Source: Molanna angustata (taxonomy: Eukaryota; Arthropoda; Insecta; Trichoptera; Molannidae). Taken from it: 64,000 nucleotides of DNA. The notes under the pieces were generated by a model, which did no database searches, was not told where the DNA came from, and saw only the letters and a program-made list of their open reading frames with translations. This document shows positions 1-10,189 of the stretch, piece after piece. The stretch is taken from assembly GCA_963576475.1 (NCBI GenBank), contig OY754986.1, positions 7,014,531 through 7,078,530 on the forward strand. The letters are read 5' to 3'. How positions within the stretch are numbered: position 1 is the first letter of the stretch; each line of letters starts with the position of its first letter. The position numbers and the translations under genes were made by a program.

Positions 1-944
1 ATTTGTATTTTATATATTATATATTCGATAATCCACCGCTTTGCAGATGGAGAAAAATATTAACATGGCCCTAATAGGATAGGATACCGACCCGAATTGA
101 CCCCTTCCGTTACGGGATTACAATAAAATTCAATTATGAAAAATACACGAGCCGGAAAATTTTAACGATCGTAAATTTTGGATATGCTCCAAAGAGGACC
201 CCAACACAATATGTATATACAACAACAGAATAAACCAAACGAAATAATAATGATAATATGTCAACCTCATAAAACAATTTCTTATGTCTCTTTGTACATA
301 ATATTAACTACCTACGTACATATGTTTATTTGTCTGCGCAACGTTGCTAAAATCAACTAACTTTTAACGAATCAAACGCACAGTGTACGTGAATGGGTTT
401 TCACATGTCGTTCTTCCTTTTATAAGGTTTTGCACATCCACATATATGTAGATGGGCTATTTTTCCCAAAAAGATTGATCTTTGAATTGATTCGAATAGA
501 AGCTTGAAAAATATATTCACAAAACTAACGAGGCCCGAAAGATCGATTTCTCAAAACTCGGTCTTCGATCATTTATTATAATTTGTATTAAATACTCTAA
601 CAGTAGAAATCTCTTATCACAACAAAAATATCGAATCAATCCATTGTTTAATATCGATTATCGATTAATCGATCTCAGATCGCCAACCCTACATCCACAC
701 ACCTGTCGTTCTTAATTTTATAAGGTTAAGCACATCCACACACCTGTAGCTGGTTGGTTTATAATGAATAACTTTTTCCATTTAAATAGTATATTACGCA
801 TTAATGTTATACGCATTATGCTGATTATTTTTTAGGAAGTGTATTATTTGGCAAAAACCTAGGTTTATATTTTTTTCTTTATTTATAAAAATTAGTAAAA
901 AAATAAAGTAAAATCTTTCATATAAGAAACCGCCATTAAAATTA
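1..944. other. AT-rich spacer with a diverged direct repeat
   Basis: No coding region is supported. A segment of about 55 bp at 403-455 recurs in the same orientation at 701-755, sharing TGTCGTTCTT, TTTATAAGGTT and GCACATCCACA blocks. This looks like an old local duplication. The rest is AT-rich and unassigned. Confidence 0.5.
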
Positions 945-1029
945 ATGTATGTCAAGATGGTAAAATGTGCTATTTGGTTCTCTCAGCCTACCCCACGAGG
1001 GACATGGAGTGATCGTATGTATGTATGTA
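945..1029 (+). pseudogene. LINE-A 3' terminus
   Basis: This short piece matches the extreme 3' end of the LINE-A copies at 23.4 and 37.3 kb. It shows the GTCAAGATGG stretch, then CTCTCAGCCTACCCC, then GAGGGACATGG, and ends in (TATG)n. Only the last codons of the reverse-transcriptase ORF and the microsatellite tail remain, so it is a severely 5'-truncated copy. Confidence 0.7.
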
Positions 1030-1337
1030 GTTATATTATATCTTTCATACAATTCGCCTATACAAATTGATGATTACTTACTCATGATTCCCATCATCAA
1101 ACCCCTTGGCTTAGCTCAAATGGAACCACCCCAGAAGTAATCCCTTTATAATCAAATGGGAATCATCGAATTCGGAGGATGTGGTAAAAAATATTAACTA
1201 GTTGCATGTAACACATGAGATCCAACTGTCGATAGCGATAGAATGTATAGTTGAAGTACCAAACTATAATCCCATAAATACAAATTATTTAATATTTTAA
1301 GATATTTGATTTTCTATACAACACATGTACCTACATA

Positions 1338-1424
1338 ATATGTATGTATGTCAAGATAGGATAGTATGGAGGTCAGTCCTTTGATCCTACCCAGAATATG
1401 AAAACAGAATGATGGTATGTATAT
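1338..1424 (+). pseudogene. Degenerate LINE-A 3' terminus
   Basis: The segment has GTCAAGATAGGATAGTATGG, a CCTACCC block and GATGGTATGTATATATG. It follows the order of the LINE-A 3' end but is more diverged than the neighbouring copy at 945-1029. No open frame remains. Confidence 0.5.
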
Positions 1425-2418
1425 ATGTTTGGAGATTAGTATCAAACAATTGAGTCTTCTTAGATATTGTGTGTAGGCGATTGCCATAAAAATCGTATGA
1501 AGCAATGTCGTCACTAAATTCAATTTTTATAAAAATTATTAAAAAAAAATTGAGATGTGCTAATACAATGTTAATATTTTTTATAGAAAATTAAATTATC
1601 TAGTTGGGGTGTTACGGCTTTTCTTGATATTAAAAAAAAAATTGGAAATATAGGCAGTTAAACTCATAAATTTATCATAAAAAAAAATATTTTTCTTAAT
1701 AAAAAATGTTTGAGAAACTCTGGATTTTTAAAAAAAAAACTCATTTGAGATTTTGTATTTGTCTATGTTTATACCAAATTTCAGCGGTCTAGCTTTTATT
1801 GTTTCTGAGATATATGGAAAAATAAACCGAAATTTCAAAAGTTGATAACCCCTGACTGATACAAAAATTCACATTTCTGAGTATAAAAGTTTTGTAGGCC
1901 TATAATTTTTTGTATATTCTGAAAATTTGGGCTCTGTTAATTGAGCGGATCAAAAGTTATAAGGGGGGGGGGGACACACACACACGCACACAGACACACG
2001 AAATGTTCTACTCCAAATTCTGAGTAAATCCGTGTATGGAACATATATGCTGCGAAGCCTCTAAGTTGGTATTTTTTGACTTCAAAGTTGGAAAAGCCGT
2101 GAAAAAAGTAGACCTCTGCATACAATTCTCGCGTATCCTGGCTTGAAACATTGTCGATATGTTAAGAGAACTTAAAGTCCTCCTGAACAAATCGACAGTT
2201 GGATAATTGCAGACCATTTGGCAAAAGAGTTGTATTTTTTCTCGTAAATTCCATCACCAGAACTCGATGAATCCCTTCATATTTAACAAACAATCATAAA
2301 AATCGAACAATGTTGTAATGAGTTCTTATCGCTGAAGTGCAAATTGAAGAGTTTGAAAAACTTCTCATGGATCTCATGCTCATATCTTGACAAAATTGAA
2401 ATGGGACCAATCGTAAAA
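1425..2418. other. Unassigned AT-rich DNA with a G-run/CA tract
   Basis: I see no gene. At 1961-2000 a run of twelve or so G is followed directly by an impure (CA)n tract. Short ORFs on the minus strand here are stop-free by chance and have no recognisable domain. Confidence 0.5.
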
Positions 2419-2518
2419 TTTATTATTTATTTATTTATTGTTAATACACAAACATTTAAACACATTTAGGTTAAGTAAGTAACGCCCCACTAAGCAAGAC
2501 CTGTACTGGGGCTGTTAC
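2419..2518 (-). mobile_element. LINE 3' end with stem-loop and (AAAT)n tail
   Basis: Read on the minus strand, a hairpin (arms 2479-2488 and 2508-2518, GTAAC-GCCCC pairing with one bulge) encloses the loop AGTACAGGTCTTGCTTAGT. About 50 nt further on the strand ends in (AAAT)n at 2419-2440. This is the layout of several LINE 3' ends in this window. No coding part is recognisable. Confidence 0.55.
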
Positions 2519-2720
2519 TTTTACACAAAAGGATATACAAATTATTTATACATAGAGGATACATAATATATTAGTGCACAAATGTTACATTCAAGTAGTT
2601 TAAAAAAAAGATTACAAAAAATTAAGAAGTTTTATTTATTTTATTTTATTTTTATTTTATTCAGAAATACAACAGCTTATACAATAATATGATAATACAG
2701 TAAGATAAAATTCTTGTTGA

Positions 2721-2842
2721 TAACGCCAATTACAGTATTTCCTAGTGGGTGTTACAATATAATATAATATAATATAACATAACACAATACAACACAATGC
2801 AACACAATACAATACAACAAAGTGTAACATAACATAATATAA
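2721..2842 (+). mobile_element. LINE 3' end with stem-loop and pentamer tail
   Basis: TAACGCC (2721-2727) pairs with GGGTGTTA (2747-2754), with one G-U. The loop AATTACAGTATTTCCTAGT matches the recurrent 3' stem-loop. A tail of ATAAT/ACAAC-type pentamers follows at 2755-2842. The pentamer tail is a microsatellite and may have started as the retrotransposon's 3' repeat. Confidence 0.5.
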
Positions 2843-3183
2843 TCTTCACTGCTAGACTGCCCATGGAGATGGATACGACGTGATGGGACACACTGCGGGG
2901 AGGGGAAGGGGGGGACGTATATATGTAGTAAATCGGCCCGCGCAACGTGCGACCACAAACATGCCACTATACAAAGCATTCATACTTATGACGTGTAGTT
3001 CAAGAGACTATATATCCATTTATCGATTTTAACAGTTCTTTTTTATATGATGCAATGTTTGATGAAAACAGGTCTATCTTTGTATTGGTCATACAGTTAT
3101 TATTGAAACTAATACACGCTCTATTGACAAATGTGTTAAATGGACACATTTGACACATAAAAGTTACGATACCCTCTTTTAAA

Positions 3184-3346
3184 TTATAAAAAAAAAGGAC
3201 ACATATATATTCTACAAAGAATTTATTCAACTTCCGACGACCGTTTCGGCTTATAAGGCCATAATCAACTGGCCTTATAAGCCGATACGGTCTTCGGAAG
3301 TTGAATAAATTCTTTGTAGAATATATGTGTTCATATTTTTTATAAT
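3184..3346. repeat. Large imperfect palindrome with CGAAAC motif
   Basis: Two arms of about 75 nt (3184-3260 and 3271-3346) are reverse complements with few mismatches and a 10-nt centre (3261-3270). Each arm holds a small GGCCTTATAAG hairpin next to GCCGAAACGGTCG or its variant. The structure resembles a fold-back element. The same CGAAAC-GGTCG motif occurs at 37.2 and 49.6-49.8 kb. Confidence 0.8.
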
Positions 3347-4550
3347 TATTATGGAATTTTTCAGTTTGGAGGCCGCATTAATCGACAGATTTAAAACTGC
3401 TGACACCCTATTTTTGTTTTTATTTTATTTATTTTAAAAAGTGAATACACAATATTCCTTAATTGAAAAAAATATATAATATTCCTTAATCTAATGAAAA
3501 AGAATCATCGAAATCAGTCAGCGTGATAAAAAGAAATCAATGAACATATTATATAAAAAAAAGAATTAAAAAATTCCTCTGTCGGAAGTAAACATTGAAA
3601 AATAATTCACAGAGAAAAAAGACCAAGTGATGGATGCATGGGGTGATAAATCTGATGAAAAAAAAAACATACATAGCATTTGACCTCTTTCGACATTGCA
3701 AAAATAAAATTATGCAGTGAATTTAACGAAGACTCATCGTATAATAAAGCTGAAATGAAATTTTCCCCTCATCTCTTTTTTATTATTTCACTGGCAACAA
3801 AAGCATCACATTATTAAAATGAGAAAAATAAAGAATGATAATATTTTAATGTAAATCAACCAGATAAATAATAAGTCTTTTGTGTTTGCGTTCAGAGATT
3901 TTGTGGTCTGTTGGTTTTAGAGTGTTGCTGTACATTTACTTTTATTTATTTTCATTTCATTTACTGAATTCAGTCCGTACCAGTAGCAGTGTTTGTACAT
4001 GTACAATTTTAACTTGAGCATTAATTACAGTACGTAGATGTTTCTCTTTATAAATACTCTTTGTGGTCACTTTAATGTTCATATAATAATATAATGCATG
4101 AATTGAAATAAATTTATTCTTTGATGTTGCATACATGTATGTAACCATAATTATAATATTCTACTCAATTGACGTTAGACTTGAATATAATATAATGAAG
4201 AACTTAGTTTTAAAAAGTTCTAATTATACTTAAATAAAACAATAAATATCTCGAAGTTGCAAATTACTCGTGGACAAAGACATTCTTAATACTATACCAT
4301 CAAACTACATCATAATTATTGGTTACCAACCTCACGAAAACTGCTACCACAAAACACATCGTCACAAAAATACAAAATAACACTATCAGCATGGATCAAT
4401 AACAGCGGTTCAGATCATATTAATAACATAATTAAACCTAAGCAAATATAATTAACTTTCACATTTTTTTCTCGATAACAATTTAATGCATAATTTAATT
4501 CTAAAACTTAATATAACATAATGTACTATCTATGTCACACAACTGTTCAA
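3347..4550. other. Unassigned AT-rich spacer
   Basis: No coding region, tRNA-like head or long repeat is seen. Several T/A-rich pentamer tracts (for example near 3415-3440) look like decayed LINE tails. I could not connect them to coding remnants. Confidence 0.4.
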
Positions 4551-4640
4551 ATGAACACCTCGGCACAGGACTTCCTAGTGAGGTGTTCATCGTATTGATT
4601 ACATACTTCAATAAATAACACACATACACACACATAAATG
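4551..4640 (+). mobile_element. LINE 3' end with perfect 11-bp stem-loop
   Basis: ATGAACACCTC (4551-4561) pairs perfectly with GAGGTGTTCAT (4580-4590). The loop GGCACAGGACTTCCTAGT matches the shared 3' stem-loop. The sequence then runs through CAATAAATAA into an ACACAC-rich tail. This is the cleanest example of the motif in the window. Confidence 0.6.
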
Positions 4641-4738
4641 TATTTGTAATTGAATTTATAACATCCTCTTTGTATTGTTAAAAATAAATTAATAAAAATT
4701 GTTGGAACCTATACTTTCCTTCTATACTTCCTTCAGCC

Positions 4739-5095
4739 TTAAAAAAATACATGTTCAATACTGTTATACAATAAGTTAAAGAAGTAATCGTCAGAGAGGT
4801 CTGTATCTTCACACTCAATCAAGTAAAACCAATCCACGTCAGACAGGTATTGCGCGATTGAACCGTAACCAGCTCTGTAAAAGTCTCGACCAATCCACAT
4901 CAGACAGGTACTTCGCGATTGAACCGCAGTCAGTTCTACAAAATTCTCGACCAATCCACGTCAGACAGGTATTTCGCGATTGAACCGTAGTCAGCTCTGC
5001 GAAAGTCTCTACCAATTTTGATAGACTTTTTAAATTCGAGTGTTTGGCAAGAAACTCATACGTCTAATGGAGAATGATGTTCATCCGGTGGTAAT
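4739..5095 (-). pseudogene. LINE endonuclease-RT linker fragment
   Basis: The minus-strand frames read LPPDEHHSPL near 5085 and then FKKSIKIGRDFRRADYGSIA near 5010. The carboxy part reads YLSDVDW and ends LLYNSIEHVFF. This fits the segment between the endonuclease and RT domains of CR1/Jockey-type non-LTR retrotransposons, where a PPD.HHPPL motif ends the endonuclease and an F.KA.Y..I...L...DW helix follows. An internal 61-bp triplication repeats the RADYGSIA...DVDW region in shifting frames, so the ORF is broken. The RT domain itself is missing. Family recognition is from memory of the motif. Confidence 0.6.
4828..5010. repeat. 61-bp tandem triplication
   Basis: Three adjacent units start at 4828, 4889 and 4950, each exactly 61 bp and beginning ACCAATCCACRTCAGACAGG. 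They differ by roughly 5-8 substitutions each. Because 61 is not a multiple of three, each unit shifts the LINE reading frame. Confidence 0.95.
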
Positions 5096-5282
5096 ATCCC
5101 CGAGATGAAATACGATACAATTGTATTGGAATCGCTACAGAAAATAAGAACAAGAATATGATTATTATGGTTTTTGACAGTATTCAGTTGATGGAGTTGA
5201 TGGAGTTGACGGTCGAAATTTGACCTATACCTACGCGAGCACTATTGTTCATAAATTTGAAGATTTAAAAATATTGAAACAG
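5096..5282. other. Short unassigned spacer
   Basis: No gene is seen. A short direct repeat, TTGATGGAGTTGATGGAGTTG, lies around 5189-5210. Confidence 0.4.
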
Positions 5283-6165
5283 GCATTACCCTAGTCTTCT
5301 TTTCCTCATCCTTTTTCCATATTTGTTTTGGGGTCGGCTCTCCTTATTTTTATCCTCCATGCCTCTCTATCCTGCGCCATCGTTATTTCTTCTCCATACC
5401 GCTCCACCGTGTGAGTCCGAGTCGACCTCTACCTCTCCTGCCTTCCTGTATTTCTAGTGCCGTATGCACTGCATGATCCTCATGCCTCATCACATGGCAA
5501 CATCACCTTAATCTTGCTTCTGTTACCTTTTCCGTCACTGGGATTACCCCGAATCTGTCTCTGAATATGTTGGTTTCTCACTCTGTCCAACCTAGTCACA
5601 CCTCCGGACCACCTAAGCATTTCCATCTAGGTGGAGGTTTTGCTCGTGTACCTACCTTCTTTACGGTCCAGCATTCAGCGCCATATTTCATTTCCGGTCT
5701 TCCCTTTGTTTTTATTGGTAAACGCTTGTCACATAATACTCCTGTGAGGGATCTCCATTTCTGCGAGGCTACGCGGGTTCTGTGGGTGACGTCAGCATCA
5801 ACATTTGCATCTGCTGTGAGCACTGAATCAAAATATCAGGGGGGCAAGTCTGGTTCAATCGGCGAAATCAAAACCCTCGTGATTACCCATATCATGGATA
5901 TAATAATTATTATATTATGGAGTTCTTCAATATCTTTAGATGTCATAGATACGATAATTATATCCATGATATGGGTAATCACAAGGGTTTTGATTTCGCC
6001 GATAGAACCCGACTTGCCCCCCTGAACTCTTTCACCTCGGGAAACCTGAACTCTTTCTTTCAGCTCTACTTCATCAAAGTATATCGGCTGCTCTATGTTA
6101 TTCTTGCCGCTATACATAGTTACATCGCACGTACATATTATGTTTTGCTCCTACCGATGCGTAGT
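5283..6165 (-). pseudogene. LINE-E RT C-terminus, split by a palindromic element
   Basis: The minus strand encodes a non-LTR retrotransposon C-terminal region. KNNIEQPIYFDEVELKER (about 6110-6030) leads to ERVQ, then the palindrome at 5836-6025, then SVLTADANVDADVTHRTRV, VLCDKRLPIKTKG and ECWTVKK. A frame change follows into the HVMR/RGRPR-type tail near 5480-5300, which ends in an AAG-rich run. This order (KYLGS-like, Y-ECWT, GHV.R, GR.R, W) is typical of RTE/R4-like RT C-termini. At least two frameshifts and the insertion make it a pseudogene. Confidence 0.75.
5836..6025. mobile_element. Palindromic MITE inserted in LINE-E
   Basis: The 190-bp element has inverted arms of about 72 nt. The outer ends read TCAGGGGGGCAAGTC (5836-5850) and GACTTGCCCCCCTGA (6011-6025), and the arms run inward to CATGGATATAAT. 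It interrupts the LINE-E reading frame between ERVQ and the FDSVLTADA segment, so it inserted after the LINE. No transposase is encoded. I could not assign the superfamily because no clear target-site duplication is visible. Confidence 0.85.
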
Positions 6166-7248
6166 CCATAAACAGAGATTACCCTAGTGGATTCTAATAA
6201 ATAAACTCAAAAGCACACGAACAGCAAAAGTTTACGTCTTAAATACATTCAAAAATTTTCGGCCATAAGTTCGAAAGCCGACGAGTTTTATTAATTGTGA
6301 TATTCCCAAAGAAACATTATCTTTGTTGGAATAAATATTCTGAGCAATTCATAAAGTCTGCTACAATTATGTAAGGCTGAAAATATCGGTCACCGGATAC
6401 GAGGCGGAACGAGAAAGGTATAGAATTACTTAATACAATATAGCATGAAAGATACAACGAAAGCACAAATGATATAAAGTGTAGATAACTTACTCTATAC
6501 CTATACAGAGTTTAGGTAGAATTCTATTAACGACGTCATTGCATGATTCGTTGATGATGTCAGAAAATATTAGCATCAAATATAGCCCTGTTTTTCACCC
6601 TTCAAATATCATAACATTAGTAGGTACCGGCGCTAGGAGTGAGCAGGACTGTTTTGTTTATGAGAGCTAATAACGGCTCATTGGAGAGATCTGAAGGAAG
6701 AATTCTTAAACCTAGCAGACACTGCAAGTGCCATAAAAAGTATTTGTTCTCTAAACTTGTTGGAGAATAAATATATTAATTCATAACTCACTCGTTTTTC
6801 GTTCTTATTAAATTAATTATGAAAATCCAATATGATTGTTTTAGATATTATATTTTTGGAAACCATTTTGGTTTTGCTTTGAACATACCAACCTCAATAC
6901 TTACAAACATGAAAGTTATTTCGATATCGAAACAATTTCAGAGTGAAATTCGGTATTGTCGGGATCTTATTGGATTTTCGGGATCACAGGGCTGATATTG
7001 ACAAAATGGCAGATCGGTCTTGATCGACAGATGGATTAGTGCGAAATAATAATGAAGTGTGTGCGAAAATTCGTCAATTGAAAGAAAAACCAATTTATAT
7101 GTCTATTAAGGTATTTCTAAATATACATGGTGGGGTTTTCAATTTCGAATATTAATTTTTCTTGTTTTGTACACATTGGAATTCAATTCTTCGTTGGGGT
7201 TATTAGCATTTTACTACCTACTTAATAAATTGAAACTGGGTATTTTAG
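6166..7248. other. Unassigned spacer
   Basis: No supported gene. A phrase CCTAGCAGACACTG at 6712-6725 recurs near 36.97 kb and may mark an unrecognised repeat. The rest is AT-rich. Confidence 0.4.
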
Positions 7249-7417
7249 CAGTGTTATTTATAAAAATAAATTTGGTTCAATTGAACCCGGTTCAAAGTCT
7301 TATTCTGAAATTCAAATATTCTCATACAAGAATTATTTATTCTTATATGAGAATATTTGAATTTCAGACTTTGAACCGGGTTCAATTGAACCAAATTTAT
7401 TTTTATAAATAACACTG
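7249..7417. mobile_element. Fold-back element with hAT-like ends
   Basis: This near-perfect palindrome of 169 bp has a left arm at 7249-7332 and a right arm at 7340-7417 around a 7-nt centre. The left arm carries a 6-nt insertion and one mismatch. The termini are CAGTGTTATTTATA and TATAAATAACACTG, and the CAGTG ends resemble hAT-type inverted repeats. The 8-bp flanks do not match, so no target duplication confirms this. Confidence 0.8.
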
Positions 7418-7599
7418 TGATAAATGTTTAATTGATTCTTATCTATGTATGTTGCTTCTATAAGTGTTGTTGAAAAAAATATATATTTATAATTATCGCC
7501 TGGTGGATACGACTGTCTACTTCTCTATTTGAATGGCTGTTTCATGTGATGCAGCTCCCTAGACAAAATCTTTTTGGCCAATTCTTCTTTCCCCTTAGC

Positions 7600-7866
7600 G
7601 CTTATGTCCCGTTTCTATCAGGGTACGCTTTAACCATGATCCTGGAATTGGCGAGTCTGGTTGTTACATTGAAGCGACTGCCATCTGACCTTCGTAACCC
7701 TTAGAAAGGGGAACCAGACAAATTGGATCATGGCTACACATAGCTAGTGACATAAATACGCACATAGATTTTTTTTAAAAATCCAGAGATGCGTGCCCCG
7801 CCCGGATTCGAACCGTCGACCTCACGCGTGTGAGGTGACGACCTTACCGCTGGGCTATCACCGCTC
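7600..7866 (-). mobile_element. SINE-1, tRNA-headed
   Basis: The minus strand starts at the right with a tRNA-like head: GTGATAGCCCAGCGGTAAGG resembles an A box, and GGTTCGAATCC at 7803-7813 is a good B box. A body continues to about 7600. This is a promoter arrangement for RNA polymerase III. A stretch of T at 7770-7777 lies within the body. The lack of a folded acceptor stem and the long body argue against a functional tRNA gene. Confidence 0.7.
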
Positions 7867-8103
7867 TCAAAGTATTCTCAAATACAATGTGATTAATTTT
7901 AATAGGCATCTTTCGATTACAGCGATCAACCGGAATCTTGTGTTAAAATGTAATTATTAAAAATAAAGTAATGCCGATCAACAAGAGTCTAACAACACAT
8001 AGATAGTATTTTTTTTCCACTTAACATAGACATTGAATCCATGTTTTGAATCTGCTTACTACCAGTTAAGTCAAACAAATGGTGAAAACAGAATGGTGAA
8101 ATC

Positions 8104-8262
8104 TTTTTTTTATATTTTATTAAAATGAATGAATATGTCCTTGTAACAAGTACATAATATACATCCTCATACTTTCCCTAAACTAAGCATAAATGCTTGT
8201 GCTATAGTTAAACGAAATCAGCCGTGGCAGGATTCAAACTCGCAACCCTCAAAAATGAACAA
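8104..8262 (-). mobile_element. SINE-2 copy, head truncated
   Basis: On the minus strand the B-box remnant GAGTTTGAATCCTGCCACGG precedes the conserved body GCATTTATGCTTAG and the 3' part ACTTGTTACAAGGACATATT, ending in an A-rich tail. The A box is lost on the right-hand side. Confidence 0.75.
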
Positions 8263-8319
8263 GCGTAGGAATTATCAACAAAAGAAATAGAACTTTCCTT
8301 TCAGACGATTTGTTTTTTT

Positions 8320-8550
8320 ATTGTCCTAGATCCATGACAGCTGTTAAAATCTGCATTAATTCATCTCGTAACTCGTACATAGTAGAAGCCAACAAACGCG
8401 TTTCACTAGGCAAGCAAATAAACTGAACCTCTCTATGCCTATAATGAAAACCTCGTTTGAACAGAGACATTTTGGAGTCATTTTGGAGACATATCGACAA
8501 GACGACGGACTTTGACAAGAAGAGTGCGAAGAGTGATTGCGAATGTGACA
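8320..8550 (+). pseudogene. LINE C-terminal fragment
   Basis: The DNA matches 40445-40620 in the same orientation (AGTAGAAGCCAACAAACGCG, TTTCACTAGGCAA, CCTATAATGAAAACC, CAGAGAC.TTTT). That copy translates as TRFTRQTNELNLSVPIMKT followed by FGQRRF, a CR1/Jockey-type RT C-terminal motif. This copy is more decayed. Confidence 0.55.
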
Positions 8551-8645
8551 GGAATGCTTCAATTCTCTCAATATTTATTTATAAAGAATATTGAATTGCC
8601 ATATTCATTACCATATTCAATAAATACTTCATCCTGAATAAAATG

Positions 8646-8811
8646 TTTTTTTTTGTTTTAGTAAAAATAATTAATACGTCCTTGAAACAAGGACATAGAC
8701 ATCATCATACATTCACTTAACTAAGCATAAATGCTTGTACTATAGATGATCGAAATCAGTCGTGGTTGAGTTTAATCTAACGCACTAACCATTATGCTAC
8801 CACCCATCTAA
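8646..8811 (-). mobile_element. SINE-2 copy
   Basis: The minus strand carries GGGTGGTAGCATAATGG as A-box region, a decayed B box, the body GCATTTATGCTTAG and the 3' end CCTTGTTTCAAGGACGTATT before an A-rich tail. It is more diverged than the 16.2-kb copy. Confidence 0.7.
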
Positions 8812-9374
8812 ACGTCAATGAAAAAATGGGCGAGTTTACATAACTCACGAACTGAAGTAAAATCTTATTATAATTATTGTAGGCTAATCAAAATACCATT
8901 GAATCAAGTTTTTAACAAGAATTTTAATCTTCACGACTCATGTATTAACTGTCTCATACATTAATAAAGACAGAATTATATAATTCACTGAAAAGATGGT
9001 AATTTTTATTTGAAATTATTCTCGCCCTATGTATTTCGCTGTGGATTATCAGTGTATATGTGTGTGTGCGGTAGTTACTGTCATTCAATTAGGGTGACAA
9101 TACATTGAGGCCATTGAAACGGAACAATTATCTCTTCCACTGCTATAATTCTGGGTCTTGTTTCATATCAGTTAATTATAATCAGAATTAACGTAATTAG
9201 GACTCCATCCATCGGGTTTGATATGCGAATAATGTCAAATTGTTGGGTGTATCAATTTTGTGGAGGAGATAAATTAAATTAATCATACTATATTATTTCA
9301 TGAAGATTTGAAGACGTTAAAACAAGGTGTGATTTGAAGAATATTTTACCCTAAATTAAATAAACTGTCGGCCT
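8812..9374. other. Unassigned AT-rich spacer
   Basis: No gene, tRNA-like head or long repeat is visible. Confidence 0.4.
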
Positions 9375-10030
9375 TCGTGACTTCTCTTCTTCTACTCCTC
9401 AGCCATGTTTCACAGTTGGATATATAAGTCTCTTCCAAGTTCCTCGAGGGTTCAAGTCGAGACCCCTCTGGTACGTTGTCTCGGGCTATCGTTCCAGAAC
9501 CTTCTCCTTTGGCGCCCCCATCTTAGGATGTCCTTAGCTTCGCATATTCTTCGTATCTCTGTATTTCTGACTCTATCACGAAGACTTTTGCCAGCTATGC
9601 ATCGCAGTATTTTCATTTCGCTGGTGCGCAGGAATTGTTTCTATCGGACCGTATCAGCTCTGGATTCAATGGCGAATGTAAGGATGGGTCTGACGCATGT
9701 TTTGTAGATTCTCATTTTGCCCTTGGTGCTCATGTGTTTGTTCTTCCATATAGTTTCCTTCAGACAGCCTGAGGTTGCTGCGGCCTTGTGTGCTCGCTGT
9801 GTCACTTCTCCATACAGATCATTGTGATCTCGATCCCTAGATATTCAGATTGCGTCTCTTACTCTATTAAGTCATTTCCAACTCTCAGATTGTTTGCTTT
9901 TGTTTTTTGCAAAAGTGAGAAGCATGTTATATTTTTTCGACGCAGTGTGGAATCTGTTTAGCATTGTCTGGAGGACGCTCTCTGCTTCTGCGATAATTGT
10001 GGCGTCGTCGTCTGCGTAGCATATTATGTG
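9375..10030 (-). pseudogene. LINE-D RT fragment with YADD box
   Basis: On the minus strand, frame 3 at about 10025-9890 reads ICYADDDATIIAEAESVLQT followed by MLNRFHTASKKYNM. This is the RT catalytic YADD box and the helix after it. The downstream part, in other frames to about 9380, parallels the LINE-D copy at 39.3-40.1 kb, including an EMK-LR-like segment and a final RDHMA-like tail. Frameshifts and the 5' truncation make it non-functional. Confidence 0.7.
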
Positions 10031-10189
10031 AAGAAATATCCATTTGACAATTTGTGCCGTGTTTAATATTCCCGGTGGAGACAGATTTAAATTGTGTTTT
10101 GTGTCAGTCAGGAATTAAAGAATTTATGCTTTTATTCTTAACGATTACAGAATTTATGATTAATTTACAATTTATGAGGATGTATATGT

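Noticed and set aside
5567..6025. 152-codon plus ORF
   Set aside because: It is the antisense of LINE-E joined to the palindromic MITE.
6600..6780. Possible solo LTR
   Set aside because: No TG...CA ends, polyadenylation context or target duplication could be shown.
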